From the NCBI GenBank assembly GCA_902624085.1, contig CACNWD010000003.1, positions 23,045 through 87,044 of the forward strand: 64,000 bases of DNA, written 5' to 3'. The notes beneath the pieces are model-generated. The model saw nothing but the letters and a program-made list of their open reading frames with translations, was not told where the DNA came from and ran no database searches. Positions 26,005-36,853 of the stretch are shown one piece after another. The stretch's first letter is position 1. Each line of letters begins with the position of its first letter. The translations under genes and the position numbers were made by a program. The DNA is from an uncultured Prochlorococcus sp. GTDB lineage: Bacteria > Cyanobacteriota > Cyanobacteriia > PCC-6307 > Cyanobiaceae.

Positions 26005-27177
26005 TTAAAATTTCTCAATACACTGTAAAAGTAAAGTATGAAATTTGTCTAGCTGATCTATTGAATTTTGTTCACCAAAACTTAATCTAATATTTGAAAA
26101 AAGTTTATTGTTGTCTAAACGTAATTTAGTTAAAACTTTACTAGGGTTCTTGTTAGAACTTGAACATGAACTACCACTACTTATTGAGATATTATTATCA
26201 GACATAAAATTTATTATTTTGTAAGCCTTAATCGGTAAAAAATTTTTATTCAATAAAATGAATGATAAATGATTTGGTAAACGATTTTCTATACTGCCAG
26301 TAATTTCTACATATTTATTATCTTTAAGTAAATTTATAAGATAATCTCTTAGAAAAATAATTTTATTATTTTTGAATACAGTATTATAATTTGAAAAAGT
26401 TATTAATCCACTTATATTTTTTAAAGCTTGATGCATCCCACATATTAAAGGTAGAGATTGTGTCCCTTGTCTAATTGAATATTCATGTGTCAATGCTATA
26501 TCAGAATTTCTTAGAATTGAGCGAGATTTTTCATTGGTTAAAAGTATTCCTATACCTTTAGGACCTCCAAACTTATGAGCTGATAGGCTAAGTAAATCAC
26601 AATTTAAATCATTCCATTTAAAAATGCCATTACTAATTATTTGAGTCGCATCTACATGAAATAGTATATTATTTTCCTTACATTTTTTACCTATCAATTG
26701 AATTGGTTGCAATGATCCTATTTCACTTTGCCCCCATATTATTGAAATCAATTTTGTTTTAGGAATAAAATAATTTTCTAATTTATCTAGATTTACAATT
26801 CCTTTATTATCAACTTCCCATTCAATTATTTTCCATCCCCTTTTTTTTAAAATATTTGATGAAATTATAGTGGCTTGATGTTCTACTTCAGAGATAACAA
26901 TATTTTCAGGTTTAAAATTATCTGATAATTTATTAAAAACAATTGAAATAGATTCAGAAGAGCCTGAAGTAAAAATAATATCCTCTGAATTTGAATTGAA
27001 AATTAAGGCGATATTATTTCTAACCGACTCCAATTCTATAGAACATTTAATACCAAATTTATAAGTAGCTGAAACATTACCCCAATAATTTAAATTAGAA
27101 GAATTTATTATCTCTAAAACTTCTAAAGATAAAGGAGAGGTAGAGGCATGATCAAAATAAATAAATTCGTCCTTCAT
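26005..27177 (-). CDS. cysteine desulfurase (NifS/IscS family)
   Basis: This PLP enzyme removes sulfur from cysteine for Fe-S cluster or thiocofactor assembly. Features are ASTSPLS near the start, FTSGSSESI (PLP phosphate site), HVDATQ, and the PLP lysine in SLSAHKFGGPKGIGIL (near 200). The catalytic cysteine sits in the loop SSGSSCSSSNKNPS (near 337). Length (390 aa) fits class I IscS/NifS enzymes. Because it is next to dapF rather than isc genes, its sulfur acceptor cannot be inferred. Confidence 0.94.
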   Translation of the reverse strand: MKDEFIYFDHASTSPLSLEVLEIINSSNLNYWGNVSATYKFGIKCSIELESVRNNIALIFNSNSEDIIFTSGSSESISIVFNKLSDNFKPENIVISEVEHQATIISSNILKKRGWKIIEWEVDNKGIVNLDKLENYFIPKTKLISIIWGQSEIGSLQPIQLIGKKCKENNILFHVDATQIISNGIFKWNDLNCDLLSLSAHKFGGPKGIGILLTNEKSRSILRNSDIALTHEYSIRQGTQSLPLICGMHQALKNISGLITFSNYNTVFKNNKIIFLRDYLINLLKDNKYVEITGSIENRLPNHLSFILLNKNFLPIKAYKIINFMSDNNISISSGSSCSSSNKNPSKVLTKLRLDNNKLFSNIRLSFGEQNSIDQLDKFHTLLLQCIEKF

Positions 27178-27181
27178 ATAA

Positions 27182-28042
27182 TTACGTTAGGGTAAAAGAG
27201 CCTTTAAAAACTTCATTAGCAATACCAGTCATCAAGACCTCATCATTTATATTATTCCACTCAATAAAAAGTTCTCCTCCTGGAAGAATGATAGATGTTT
27301 TTGCTTCACATCTAGAAAGTTTTCTTGCCGCAACATGGATAGCACAAGCTCCTGTTCCACATGCAAGAGTAGATCCTGCACCTCTTTCCCAAACCTTAAC
27401 AATAATCTTTTTACTATTAATAATCTGACAAAAGTGAACATTAGTTTTTTCAGGAAATAAATTATTATTTTCAAATACTGGACCAAGTTCTTCATGCGAA
27501 ATCAAGTTAAGATCCTCTACAAAGAAAATTAAATGTGGGTTACCCATACCAACCGCATATCCTTGAATATTAAAGTTTTCATGATTAAATTCATCTGTAA
27601 GTAATTCATTAATATTTTTATTCATAATTGTTGGAATTAATTTATTTTCAAAGATAGGTTTTCCCATTCTTACAGTAATTTTGCCTGAATTATATTTTGC
27701 TACTTTCAAACCAGCTTTAGTTTCAATACTATATTCAGATTTATTTATTTGTAAATCTTCTTGATTATTCAAATATTCAATCATGCATCGAATTCCATTT
27801 CCGCACATTTCAGCTTCAGACCCGTCCGAATTAAAAATAATCATCCTTGAATCATTATCATTATCCGGATTTAATATAAAAATTATTCCATCAGCACCAA
27901 TTCCAAAATTTCTGTCACACAATTTTTTAATATTGAAACTTTTTATTGATAGCAAACTACTGAATAAATTATTATTTCTGGAGTCAATAATTATAAAGTC
28001 ATTTCCATTCCCTTGATATTTATAAAAATCAAACTTATTCAT
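27182..28042 (-). CDS. dapF: diaminopimelate epimerase
   Basis: DapF converts LL- to meso-diaminopimelate for lysine and peptidoglycan synthesis, using two cysteines as acid/base. Both are present: MCGNGIRC near residue 81 and ACGTGACA near 229. The N-terminal FYKYQGNGNDFIIIDSR and GADGIIFI are typical. Length (286 aa) is standard. It is the first gene of a minus-strand operon with the desulfurase four bases downstream, and is divergent from leuS across 98 bases. Confidence 0.97.
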   Translation of the reverse strand: MNKFDFYKYQGNGNDFIIIDSRNNNLFSSLLSIKSFNIKKLCDRNFGIGADGIIFILNPDNDNDSRMIIFNSDGSEAEMCGNGIRCMIEYLNNQEDLQINKSEYSIETKAGLKVAKYNSGKITVRMGKPIFENKLIPTIMNKNINELLTDEFNHENFNIQGYAVGMGNPHLIFFVEDLNLISHEELGPVFENNNLFPEKTNVHFCQIINSKKIIVKVWERGAGSTLACGTGACAIHVAARKLSRCEAKTSIILPGGELFIEWNNINDEVLMTGIANEVFKGSFTLT

Positions 28043-28140
28043 AATTAAATTATTATTAACCCAATTTTAATAAAAAAAAATGTATTTACAATTTAATCTC
28101 TTATGTAGAATGATAACTGAATTACTTTATAGATAAACAA

Positions 28141-30711
28141 GTGGATAAATCTAATAAGACTAATTTAAATTTTAAAAATTTGTATGAGCCTAATCTCATA
28201 GAAAAAAAATGGCAAACTAAATGGATAAAAGATAACTTGTATAAAACCCAAGATAATGAAAAGAATGAAAAGTTTTACGCTTTATCCATGTTCCCATATC
28301 CATCTGGAAATTTACATATGGGTCATGTTAGGAATTATGTAATAACAGATGTAATTGCTCGATATCAAAAACTAAAGGGAAAGGATGTATTACATCCAAT
28401 GGGTTGGGATGCTTTTGGACTTCCCGCAGAAAACGCCGCGATTGAGAGAGGAATTAATCCTGAAATATGGACTAAAGATAATATTTCTCACATGAAATCT
28501 CAACTTAGTGTTTTAGGGCTATCAGTTGATTGGGAAAAAGAATTTGCGACATGCAACGAAAATTATTATAAATGGACTCAATTTTTATTTCTAGAATTAT
28601 TTAAATCAGGTTTAGTTTATAAAAAAAAATCTGAGGTAAATTGGGATCCTATAGATAAAACTGTTTTAGCAAACGAACAAGTTGACTCTGAAGGTAAATC
28701 TTGGCGATCTGGAGCCATTGTTGAAAAAAAACTTTTAAATCAATGGTATTTAAAAATAACTAATTACGCAGAAGATCTTTTGGATGATCTTAGAACTCTT
28801 CATGGATGGCCGGAGAGAGTAAGAACCATGCAAGAAAATTGGATAGGAAGGTCCAATGGAGCAATTATTAAATTTAATCTTGAAGATAATGAAGGAATAA
28901 ACTTAAAAGTCTTTACAACTAGAATAGACACATTATTTGGTGTTACTTATATAGCCGTTTCACCAAATCATGAAGTTACTAGTATTATCAAAGATAAAGA
29001 ATTAAAAGATAAAATTAGCAATTTAAAAGAAATATTTAAGAACTTAGATCTTGAAAAAGAGAAAATAGGTTTTAATACTGGATTAAAAGCTATAAATCCT
29101 ATTAATAATAACGAAATCCCAATATGGGTAGCAAGTTATGTTTTAGACGATTACGGAACAGGAGCTGTAATGGGAGTCCCTGCTCATGATCAAAGAGATT
29201 ATGAGTTCGCTGAAAAATATAAAATAATTATAAAAAAAGTTATCTCAAAAGATATTAAAGAATCAAATGAAAAAAATAAAAGTGCTTTTGAAGAAAATGG
29301 ATTTTTAATAAATTCAGATAATTATGATGGGATTTCAAATTCTGAAGCAAAAATAAAATTCTTAGATATAGCTAAAAACAAAGGATGGGGAGAAGAAAAA
29401 ATACAATATAAATTAAGAGATTGGTTAATTTCTAGACAAAGATATTGGGGATGTCCCATACCTATTATTAATTGCTCAAAATGTGGTCCTATTCCAGTAG
29501 AACCAAAGGATCTTCCAGTTAAGTTACCAAAGGAAGTAAATATAGATTCAAATAAAATAAATTTTCTAAATCAATCAAATGAATGGCAAAATGTAAAATG
29601 CCCAAGGTGTGGGAGTAAATCAAAAAGAGAATCAGATACAATGGATACATTCATGTGCTCATCATGGTATTTCTTGAGATATCCATGTGCAGATCTAAAT
29701 GATAAACCATTTATAAAAGAGAAAATAAATAAGTGGCTTCCAGTTGACCAATATGTAGGAGGAGTTGAACATGCTATTTTGCACTTATTGTATGCTCGCT
29801 TTTTAACTAAAGCATTAAAAGATAACAATTTATTTGATATTAATGAACCTTTTAAAAAACTCTTAACACAAGGCATGGTGCAATCTGCTGCTTATAAAAA
29901 TAAAAATACTGGAAGGTATATTCCAATAAATAAAATAAAAGATATAAATAATCCTATTGATCCAGATGACAATTCAAAATTAGAAATATTATTTGAAAAA
30001 ATGTCAAAATCTAAATATAATGGTATCGATCCTGAGAGTGTTATTAAGAAATATGGTGCAGACACTGCCAGGATGTTTATTCTATTCAAAGCTCCACCTG
30101 AAAAGGACTTAGAATGGGGAGATTCTGATGTAGAAGGACAGTTTAGATTTCTTTCGAGGGTCTGGAAATTATACTATGAATATCTAAATGAATTAAGTTT
30201 AGAAAAGGTAAATATGAAACAAGAAACTCATGAAAAAAATATCTTAAGGTCAATGAATTTAGCTATTAAAGAAATTTCAAACGATATTGAGAATAATCAA
30301 TTTAATACAGCTATTTCAGAATTAATGAAATATTGCAATGCAATATCTCAAGATTTTAAATATATAAGTTCAAATTTAAAGAAAATTATACTGCAAAATT
30401 TATGCATTTTACTTGCTCCCTTTTCTCCTCATATTTCTGAAGAGCTATGGCATTTATTAGGCTCTAATGAGTCAGTTCACTTACAAAACTGGCCTGAATA
30501 TGATCCAAAAGCAATAATCCTGAATAATTATGAATTAGTAATTCAAATAAATGGAAAAGTAAGAGATAAAATAAATTTATCTACAAATGCTTCAGAAGAT
30601 ATAATCAAGCAAAAAAGCTTGGAAAGTCCTATTGTAAAGAAATGGATTGATAATAAAGAAATTAGAAAAATTATTATCGTAAAAGGGAAAATTATAAATA
30701 TAGTTGTTTAA
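28141..30711 (+). CDS. leuS: leucyl-tRNA synthetase
   Basis: This class I synthetase for tRNA-Leu has HIGH-type HMGH in YPSGNLHMGHVRNY (near residue 58) and KMSKSKYNG (near 619). A CP1 editing domain lies between (about 230-420), including GTGAVMGVPAHDQRDYEFA. A zinc-like CSKC/CPRC pair flanks the leucine-specific region, and the C-terminal domain ends QINGKVRDKI. Translation starts at GTG, with no better upstream ATG. At 856 residues it is complete. Its stop abuts the pgi stop with no intergenic base. Confidence 0.98.
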   Translation: MDKSNKTNLNFKNLYEPNLIEKKWQTKWIKDNLYKTQDNEKNEKFYALSMFPYPSGNLHMGHVRNYVITDVIARYQKLKGKDVLHPMGWDAFGLPAENAAIERGINPEIWTKDNISHMKSQLSVLGLSVDWEKEFATCNENYYKWTQFLFLELFKSGLVYKKKSEVNWDPIDKTVLANEQVDSEGKSWRSGAIVEKKLLNQWYLKITNYAEDLLDDLRTLHGWPERVRTMQENWIGRSNGAIIKFNLEDNEGINLKVFTTRIDTLFGVTYIAVSPNHEVTSIIKDKELKDKISNLKEIFKNLDLEKEKIGFNTGLKAINPINNNEIPIWVASYVLDDYGTGAVMGVPAHDQRDYEFAEKYKIIIKKVISKDIKESNEKNKSAFEENGFLINSDNYDGISNSEAKIKFLDIAKNKGWGEEKIQYKLRDWLISRQRYWGCPIPIINCSKCGPIPVEPKDLPVKLPKEVNIDSNKINFLNQSNEWQNVKCPRCGSKSKRESDTMDTFMCSSWYFLRYPCADLNDKPFIKEKINKWLPVDQYVGGVEHAILHLLYARFLTKALKDNNLFDINEPFKKLLTQGMVQSAAYKNKNTGRYIPINKIKDINNPIDPDDNSKLEILFEKMSKSKYNGIDPESVIKKYGADTARMFILFKAPPEKDLEWGDSDVEGQFRFLSRVWKLYYEYLNELSLEKVNMKQETHEKNILRSMNLAIKEISNDIENNQFNTAISELMKYCNAISQDFKYISSNLKKIILQNLCILLAPFSPHISEELWHLLGSNESVHLQNWPEYDPKAIILNNYELVIQINGKVRDKINLSTNASEDIIKQKSLESPIVKKWIDNKEIRKIIIVKGKIINIVV

Positions 30712-32292
30712 TTATAATTTTCTAATATTTAATGATTCTGGAATTGACCAGTCTCCTTCAATATTAAAATTCTTATTATTAAAACACATCTGTCTTAGTA
30801 TTAAAAAAATACTTTCTGGATCAGAATTTTCTAAGCTTTTTTTAATTTTTTCAATAGTTAAAAAGTCATTTTTTTCAAATAGAAATTTAATTTTTTGTTG
30901 GATCGAAATTATATCTGCAGCAGCCTTTTTGCCAGCCTCCACACCCGGTTGATCATATGCATTGATATCCACCAACTCTGCATAAAAAGAAACTGCCCTC
31001 TCAAATAATGCAATTATTGCTCCTAATGTAAAGCTATTTAATTTACTTATTGTTATGGTTACACTTTGTCTTCCTTCTTTTGATAAAGCAGATCTTGTAC
31101 CTTGTAAGAAACCCGATAGATATGACTTTGGGTCTTCTAAATCAAAGTATTTAAGGTCATCTGGCATATCTAATGATTCAATAAATGTACAGAAGAAATT
31201 ATCCAACCCATCTCTTAATTGTTGAACATATGCATGTTGATCTGTCGAACCTTTATTTCCAAAAACTGAAATACCTTGATGAACTATATTACCTGATCTA
31301 TCCAATTTCTTTCCAAGTGATTCCATAACTAATTGTTGAAGATATTTACTAAATACTTGAAGCCTGTCTCGATATGGAAGAACTACCATATCCCTTTTTC
31401 CAAATCCTTCTCCACTGAAATACCAAGATGCTGCTAATAAAGCTGCGGGATTATTTTTTACTTGTTTTGATCTAGAAATCTCATCCATTTTTGATGCACC
31501 CTGTAAAAAATTTTCAATATTTTCATTTATAAAAACCAAGGGTAGAAGTCCCACCGAACTTGTAATGCTAGTTCTACCACCAACCCAATCAGGAAGATCA
31601 AAAATTCTTAACCAATCCTCTTCAGATGCTTTTTGATGTAGTTTACTTCCTGACATAGTGATTGCAATAGCTTGAGAAGACCAGTTTATACCTATCTCCT
31701 CAACATTTTTCCTAATAATTTCCATTGCTATTCTCGGCTCTGGTGTACCACCTGATTTACTAACAATTACAAATAAAGTACTAGATAGTTTATCCTTTAG
31801 TTCTTTTAATTTTTCATTAATTAAAAATGGATCAATATTGTCAATAAAGGAAAAGTTCAATCCTACAGAATTCCTCTTCAACGAATCAATAATTAGTAAT
31901 GGACCTAAACCACTACCACCAATACCTATCCATAATACATCTGTATATTTTTGGTCTTTACTGTTTAATATATTTCCTTCCAATATTTCTTTACCAAATT
32001 CTTTAATAATAGATATTTCGTAATCAATTTTACTTCTTAGAATATGATTTGGTGCTATGGATGAATTTCTTAACCAGTAATGACCAACCTGTCTGTTTTC
32101 ATCAATATTAGCTATCGCACCATTTTCAAGTTCATCTATGGCGTTGAAAACATTTACAAATTTTTGATTGATAGCTTCAAAATCCTCATCATTAAAATTA
32201 ATTTTGCTTATATCTATCCAAATATTTAATTCCTCATTAAACCAAAGGTAGTTAGAAAATTTATTCCAATTATTTAAATTATGTTTATTCAA
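30712..32292 (-). CDS. pgi: glucose-6-phosphate isomerase
   Basis: Pgi interconverts glucose-6-P and fructose-6-P in glycolysis, the oxidative pentose phosphate route and glycogen metabolism. [43 protein letters not shown] and [11 protein letters not shown] are the conserved phosphosugar-isomerase blocks, and the C-terminal lysine helix begins [15 protein letters not shown]. Length (526 aa) fits cyanobacterial Pgi. It is convergent with leuS and is followed on the other side by a 180-base divergent promoter region shared with purN. Confidence 0.97.
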   Translation of the reverse strand: MNKHNLNNWNKFSNYLWFNEELNIWIDISKINFNDEDFEAINQKFVNVFNAIDELENGAIANIDENRQVGHYWLRNSSIAPNHILRSKIDYEISIIKEFGKEILEGNILNSKDQKYTDVLWIGIGGSGLGPLLIIDSLKRNSVGLNFSFIDNIDPFLINEKLKELKDKLSSTLFVIVSKSGGTPEPRIAMEIIRKNVEEIGINWSSQAIAITMSGSKLHQKASEEDWLRIFDLPDWVGGRTSITSSVGLLPLVFINENIENFLQGASKMDEISRSKQVKNNPAALLAASWYFSGEGFGKRDMVVLPYRDRLQVFSKYLQQLVMESLGKKLDRSGNIVHQGISVFGNKGSTDQHAYVQQLRDGLDNFFCTFIESLDMPDDLKYFDLEDPKSYLSGFLQGTRSALSKEGRQSVTITISKLNSFTLGAIIALFERAVSFYAELVDINAYDQPGVEAGKKAAADIISIQQKIKFLFEKNDFLTIEKIKKSLENSDPESIFLILRQMCFNNKNFNIEGDWSIPESLNIRKL

Positions 32293-32472
32293 ATTTTTGA
32301 TGGACTACACTTATATTTATTCTTATTATTATACCTTCTTAATCATATTTAAAAATAGTATTTTTTAATTTAGTATTAATATTAAATAAACTTGACGTAG
32401 TATTCGCATATCTAAAAAAATAATTTTTTTATTGATTTATGATTTAGTATTTTATTAATAAAAAAAAATAAA

Positions 32473-33132
32473 TTGGATAGTATCGAACATTATTTAATTT
32501 CGCCAGATTTAAAAAAATTTAATAAATTTGAACCAAAATTAAATATTGCAGTTCTAGCATCTGGTGAAGGAACAAATTTTCAAGTTCTGATTGATTTATA
32601 CAAAAATAAAAAATTGGATATTGACATAAAATTATTAATTTCAAATAAAGAGAATGCTGGTTGCATGAAGAGGGCAATAAAATCTAATATTCCAAATTTT
32701 CTTATTTTAGAAAAGAATTACAAAAATAAAGAAGAATTCGAAGCTGAAATAATAAAAATTCTAAAGGATTCTAATGTTGAACTAATTGTAATGGCAGGAT
32801 GGATGAAAATAGCTTCAGAAAATTTTGTAAATTCATTTAAAGATAGAATTATTAATATACATCCTTCACTTTTACCATCATTTAAAGGTAAAACTCCAAT
32901 TAATGATGCATTAAAAAGGAAGGCACTCATAACAGGTTGTTCAGTACATTTCGTTGATAAAGAAGTTGATAATGGAAAATTAATTATTCAAGCTGCAATA
33001 CCAATTGAGAAAGATGATAATTTAAGTAGTCTTACAAAAAAAATCCACGATATTGAACATAAGATTCTCCCAATTGCTATTTCTCAAGCAGGATTGACAA
33101 TAAGAAATAAATTAAGGATAAAAAGTAGGTAA
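32473..33132 (+). CDS. purN: phosphoribosylglycinamide formyltransferase PurN
   Basis: PurN transfers the formyl group from 10-formyl-THF to GAR in purine synthesis. The phosphate-binding LNIAVLASGEGTNFQ begins near residue 23. The catalytic block IINIHPSLLPSFKG (near 129) supplies the active-site histidine, and VHFVDKEVDNG supplies the aspartate. Translation starts at TTG, which leaves an N-terminal extension of about 22 residues compared with E. coli PurN. No internal ATG precedes the core, so the extension is probably real. The 3' end overlaps argC by 21 bases in antiparallel orientation. Confidence 0.93.
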   Translation: MDSIEHYLISPDLKKFNKFEPKLNIAVLASGEGTNFQVLIDLYKNKKLDIDIKLLISNKENAGCMKRAIKSNIPNFLILEKNYKNKEEFEAEIIKILKDSNVELIVMAGWMKIASENFVNSFKDRIINIHPSLLPSFKGKTPINDALKRKALITGCSVHFVDKEVDNGKLIIQAAIPIEKDDNLSSLTKKIHDIEHKILPIAISQAGLTIRNKLRIKSR

Positions 33133-34167
33133 ATTTAAACCCTCATTATGTTTATAACCTGAAATTAAATTTAGATTTTGAATAGCTTGACCAGCTTGAC
33201 CTTTTAAAAGATTATCGATCGTAGAAAGTAATATAATTTTTCCACTTCTACTATCAACATTTACTGATATGTATATATCATTTGAATTTTTTACCCATTT
33301 ACTGGAGGGATATGTTCCAACTGGTAATACTTTAACGTTCGTATAATTCCTGTAGAAATTTTCTAGTAAAATTTTACAATCATCAGATGTTAATCCTGGG
33401 TCTTTTAGCCTTCCGTATATTGTTGAAAACATTCCTCTAACGATAGGAATTAAATGTGGAGTAAAGATTAACTGAATATTTAGACCTGAGACATGACTCA
33501 AAATTTGTTCAATTTCTGATGTATGTCTATGATTCAATAAACCATATGCAGAAATACCTTCACCTGCTTCAGAATATAGTAAATGTTCTTTAGGGGTTCT
33601 ACCTCCTCCAGATATTCCACTCTTTGAATCAATAATAATTCCGTCACTCTCAATAATTCCTTGAAGCATGAATGGAATAAGAGGTATTAGTGCCGAAGTT
33701 GGATAACATCCAGGGCAAGCAATTATTCTTGATTTTTTAATTTCTTTTTGATTAAATTCTGGTATTCCATATACTGACTCTAAACATAATTCATAATCAT
33801 TTCTATTATATATTTCTGCTTCTTTATAATAAATTTCTTTCCATTTATCTAATGATTTGTATCTATAGTCAGCAGAAAGATCAATAACTTTTATACCTTT
33901 ATCAACTAATTCAGGAGTAATTGTCGATGACAAACCATTCGGAAGAGATAATAATGCTATTTCAGAACTTTCGAGAATCCTTTGTAGTGAATATTTTTCA
34001 ATAGTAAGATCATTCTCAATATTAATAAAAGGAAACAGATCATTCCATTTTGAACCTGCAGATTTGTTTCCACCTAAAAATGACAATTTAAAATTTCTAT
34101 TTCTTCTTAATAGATTTACTAACTGTATGCCTCCGTAACCTGTAGCACCAACTATTGCAACATTCAT
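33112..34167 (-). CDS. argC: N-acetyl-gamma-glutamyl-phosphate reductase
   Basis: ArgC reduces N-acetylglutamyl-phosphate with NADPH in arginine synthesis. The Rossmann start is VAIVGATGYGGIQLVNLL, the catalytic cysteine is in IACPGCYPTSALIPL (near 151), and SGISGGGRTPKEHLLYSE and HRHTSEIEQ are conserved. At 351 residues it is full length. Its last 21 coding bases are shared with the end of purN on the other strand, and it is divergent from ribBA across 86 bases. Confidence 0.97.
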   Translation of the reverse strand: MNVAIVGATGYGGIQLVNLLRRNRNFKLSFLGGNKSAGSKWNDLFPFINIENDLTIEKYSLQRILESSEIALLSLPNGLSSTITPELVDKGIKVIDLSADYRYKSLDKWKEIYYKEAEIYNRNDYELCLESVYGIPEFNQKEIKKSRIIACPGCYPTSALIPLIPFMLQGIIESDGIIIDSKSGISGGGRTPKEHLLYSEAGEGISAYGLLNHRHTSEIEQILSHVSGLNIQLIFTPHLIPIVRGMFSTIYGRLKDPGLTSDDCKILLENFYRNYTNVKVLPVGTYPSSKWVKNSNDIYISVNVDSRSGKIILLSTIDNLLKGQAGQAIQNLNLISGYKHNEGLNLPTFYP

Positions 34168-34253
34168 TTCTCTTAACTGGCAAGTGTGATATAGGATTAT
34201 ATAGTATTGAAATTGTTTATTACAATTGCAATTGCTTTATTATGTAATTTATA

Positions 34254-35987
34254 ATGGAAGAAACAAGTACAAGATCTAATAATCAAGAAATTTCTGATAA
34301 GAAAGAACTACTTGATATAAAGTTTGATCCTATAAGTGATGCTTTAGCTGCAATAAGAAACGGTGAATGCATAATTGTTGTAGATGATGAAGGGAGAGAA
34401 AATGAAGGTGATTTGATATGTGCAGCCCAATTTGCCACACCTCAACAGATAAATTTCATGGCTGTAGAGGGGAGAGGTTTAATTTGTTTGGCAATGCAAG
34501 GAGATAAATTAGATGCTTTAGATTTACCATTAATGGTTGATAGGAATACTGATTCAAACCAGACAGCGTTTACAGTTTCTATTGATGCAGGACCAGAATT
34601 TAATGTATCTACTGGAATTTCTGCTGAGGATAGAGCAAAAACAATTCAAGTTGCAATAAATCCTAATACAGTTCCTGAAGACCTAAGGAGACCAGGGCAT
34701 ATATTTCCATTAAGAGCAAAAAAAGGTGGTGTTTTAAAAAGAGCCGGACATACAGAAGCAGCCGTTGATTTAGCTTTACTTTCAGGTTTATATCCAGCAG
34801 GTGTCATTTGTGAGATTCAAAATCAAGACGGATCAATGTCTAGATTACCGGAACTTAGTAAATACGCTAAGCAATGGGGCATGAAATTAATTTCAATTGC
34901 TGACCTTATAAGATATAGATCTGAGAACGAAAGATTCGTATTTAGAAAATCTGCTACTGAACTGCCTAGTATATTTGGAACTTTTAAAGCTTATGGATAC
35001 ATTAACGAGCTTGATGGATCTGAACATGTTGCTCTTGTTAAAAAAAAATCTAAGACTATTAATGAACCGGTTCTAGTAAGGATGCATTCTGAATGCCTTA
35101 CTGGAGATGCTTTTGGATCATTAAGATGTGACTGTAGACCACAGCTTGAGGCTGCATTATCGAGAATTGAGGAGGAAGGGGAAGGTGTCGTTGTTTATCT
35201 CAGACAAGAGGGGAGAGGTATAGGATTAATTAATAAGTTAAAGGCTTACAGCTTACAAGATGGTGGATTAGACACTGTTGAAGCAAACGAAAAACTTGGA
35301 TTCCCAGCAGATCTTAGAAATTATGGTGTAGGTGCACAAATACTTACAGACCTTGGAATAAAGAAGCTAAAGCTTCTTACAAATAATCCAAGAAAAATTG
35401 CTGGTTTAGGTGGTTATGGTATTGAAGTAGTTTCTCGAGTACCACTAGTAATTTGTCCAGGAGATTATAATGCTAAATATTTAAATGTTAAAAGAACTAA
35501 ATTAGGACATTTACTTGATAATGAACAAAATAAATTTTCAAATATAGATCCGTTCATAGCAATATTTTTGGATGGAAAATATACTTCAGACGAATTGGTT
35601 ACTATTAAGAATCAAATAAATAAATTTTGTCAATTAAAGGATATAGAAGTGAAATTAGAAAGTAGCCCTAGATTACTTGCTATATGGAATCGACCAAAAC
35701 TAGTATGGAGAATTATTCACAAAAAAGATAGAAAAAATATAGTTATAAATAATAACGAAATAAAGAAAATAGAGGAATTTATCTACAAACTCTCAAACAT
35801 TAAGAAAAGTTCAAAAGTTGGCTTAATAGTTGCTAAAAATATTGATCAAGCCCTCCATCCCACAAATAATATTAAAATTGAGAATACATTAATAACTGAT
35901 CAAAATGAGAAACTTTACGCTTCTACAAGAAAATTTAATTTAGATAAAGTACCTTTTACTATAATTTTAGAAAAAACAAGGAATTAA
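34254..35987 (+). CDS. ribBA: RibBA: DHBP synthase / GTP cyclohydrolase II
   Basis: This bifunctional riboflavin enzyme has an N-terminal 3,4-dihydroxy-2-butanone-4-phosphate synthase domain (about 15-225, with [16 protein letters not shown] and [12 protein letters not shown]) and a GTP cyclohydrolase II domain (about 228-420). The latter's zinc cysteines lie in [16 protein letters not shown] (near 279), followed by [13 protein letters not shown]-terminal extension of about 145 residues (from [14 protein letters not shown]) is not part of either catalytic domain; bacterial RibBA is usually near 400 residues. No FMN riboswitch is visible in the 86 bases upstream. It overlaps the convergent cyclophilin by four bases. 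Confidence 0.96.
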   Translation: MEETSTRSNNQEISDKKELLDIKFDPISDALAAIRNGECIIVVDDEGRENEGDLICAAQFATPQQINFMAVEGRGLICLAMQGDKLDALDLPLMVDRNTDSNQTAFTVSIDAGPEFNVSTGISAEDRAKTIQVAINPNTVPEDLRRPGHIFPLRAKKGGVLKRAGHTEAAVDLALLSGLYPAGVICEIQNQDGSMSRLPELSKYAKQWGMKLISIADLIRYRSENERFVFRKSATELPSIFGTFKAYGYINELDGSEHVALVKKKSKTINEPVLVRMHSECLTGDAFGSLRCDCRPQLEAALSRIEEEGEGVVVYLRQEGRGIGLINKLKAYSLQDGGLDTVEANEKLGFPADLRNYGVGAQILTDLGIKKLKLLTNNPRKIAGLGGYGIEVVSRVPLVICPGDYNAKYLNVKRTKLGHLLDNEQNKFSNIDPFIAIFLDGKYTSDELVTIKNQINKFCQLKDIEVKLESSPRLLAIWNRPKLVWRIIHKKDRKNIVINNNEIKKIEEFIYKLSNIKKSSKVGLIVAKNIDQALHPTNNIKIENTLITDQNEKLYASTRKFNLDKVPFTIILEKTRN

Positions 35988-36421
35988 CCTAAATACGCTT
36001 TTATAATTTTTGAGCCATTTTTTAGCTTTAAAACAACATCCATATTATTTGTTTTTCCAAATACAGTATGTACTCCATCTAAATGTGGCTGAGGTTCATA
36101 AACTATAAAAAATTGACTACCTCCAGTGTTTTTGCCGGCATGTGCCATCGATAAGGAGCCAGTAATATGTTTATTAGAATTTATTTCACATTTTATTTTG
36201 TAACCAGGACCTCCTGTACCAGGCATTCCTGAAGATCCTTCTCTTGTATTTGGACATCCACCCTGTGCCATAAAACCAGGAATGACTCTATGAAATGATA
36301 AACCATTATAAAATCCTTCATTTACAAGTTTTGTAAAATTATCGACCGTATTAGGAGCATCTTTAGAAAATAGATCGAACTCAATATTACCTGAGTCAGT
36401 TTCAAAAATAACTTTTGACAT
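35984..36421 (-). CDS. cyclophilin-type peptidyl-prolyl cis-trans isomerase
   Basis: A compact 145-residue cyclophilin that isomerises X-Pro bonds. The core [21 protein letters not shown] contains the catalytic arginine and phenylalanine, and [34 protein letters not shown] is the second signature. No signal peptide is seen, so it is cytoplasmic. It is convergent with ribBA (four-base overlap) and lies downstream of the DUF3110 gene on the same strand. Confidence 0.96.
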   Translation of the reverse strand: MSKVIFETDSGNIEFDLFSKDAPNTVDNFTKLVNEGFYNGLSFHRVIPGFMAQGGCPNTREGSSGMPGTGGPGYKIKCEINSNKHITGSLSMAHAGKNTGGSQFFIVYEPQPHLDGVHTVFGKTNNMDVVLKLKNGSKIIKAYLG

Positions 36422-36463
36422 GTTTAAAAACCATTTACTGCAGTATATTACATGAATAAAATT

Positions 36464-36838
36464 TTAGAGAAGTTTTTCCAGGTTTTCTCTTATGTCATCT
36501 AAATTATCACCATTGTTTTTTTTGTCTTCCCATTTATCTACTTCTAAGTTTTTTTGAGGAGGGGTTAATAATAATCTATCTTCAAGAGTCTTCGGTATGA
36601 AATCTTTAGTCACTAGCCTAGTTTCATAATCACATTTATTGCAAAATTCTTTAATTTCTTCTAAATTAACCTTTTCTATCGAAGGAATAGGAAAGTTTTG
36701 TGCTTCTAAAAGACCAACATACCTTTCAGCATCATCCATTTCTTCAAACATTAATACAATTGTTCTACCTCTAAGTTCTATGGAATGAATACCTTCATTA
36801 TCAGTATTAGGGTTATAAAGTAGAACAAATATTTTCAT
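36464..36838 (-). CDS. DUF3110 protein, cyanobacterial type
   Basis: A 124-residue soluble protein beginning MKIFVLLYNPNTDNEGIHSI and containing TIVLMFEEMDDAERYVGLLEAQNFP, typical of the cyanobacterial DUF3110 family. The C-terminal third is acidic and low in complexity. It follows dnaJ by 15 bases on the same strand, making a dnaK-dnaJ-DUF3110 operon likely. Its function is unknown, and linkage to a chaperone pair is the only clue. Confidence 0.85.
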   Translation of the reverse strand: MKIFVLLYNPNTDNEGIHSIELRGRTIVLMFEEMDDAERYVGLLEAQNFPIPSIEKVNLEEIKEFCNKCDYETRLVTKDFIPKTLEDRLLLTPPQKNLEVDKWEDKKNNGDNLDDIRENLEKLL

Positions 36839-36853
36839 GATAAATTTTTAAAA

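Noticed and set aside
27247-27495. Minus-strand ORF of 82 residues in another frame of dapF
   Set aside because: dapF carries both catalytic cysteine motifs in its own frame across this region.
32293-32472. Small gene between pgi and purN
   Set aside because: All frames close within a few codons; the stretch is best read as a divergent promoter region with poly-A/T tracts.
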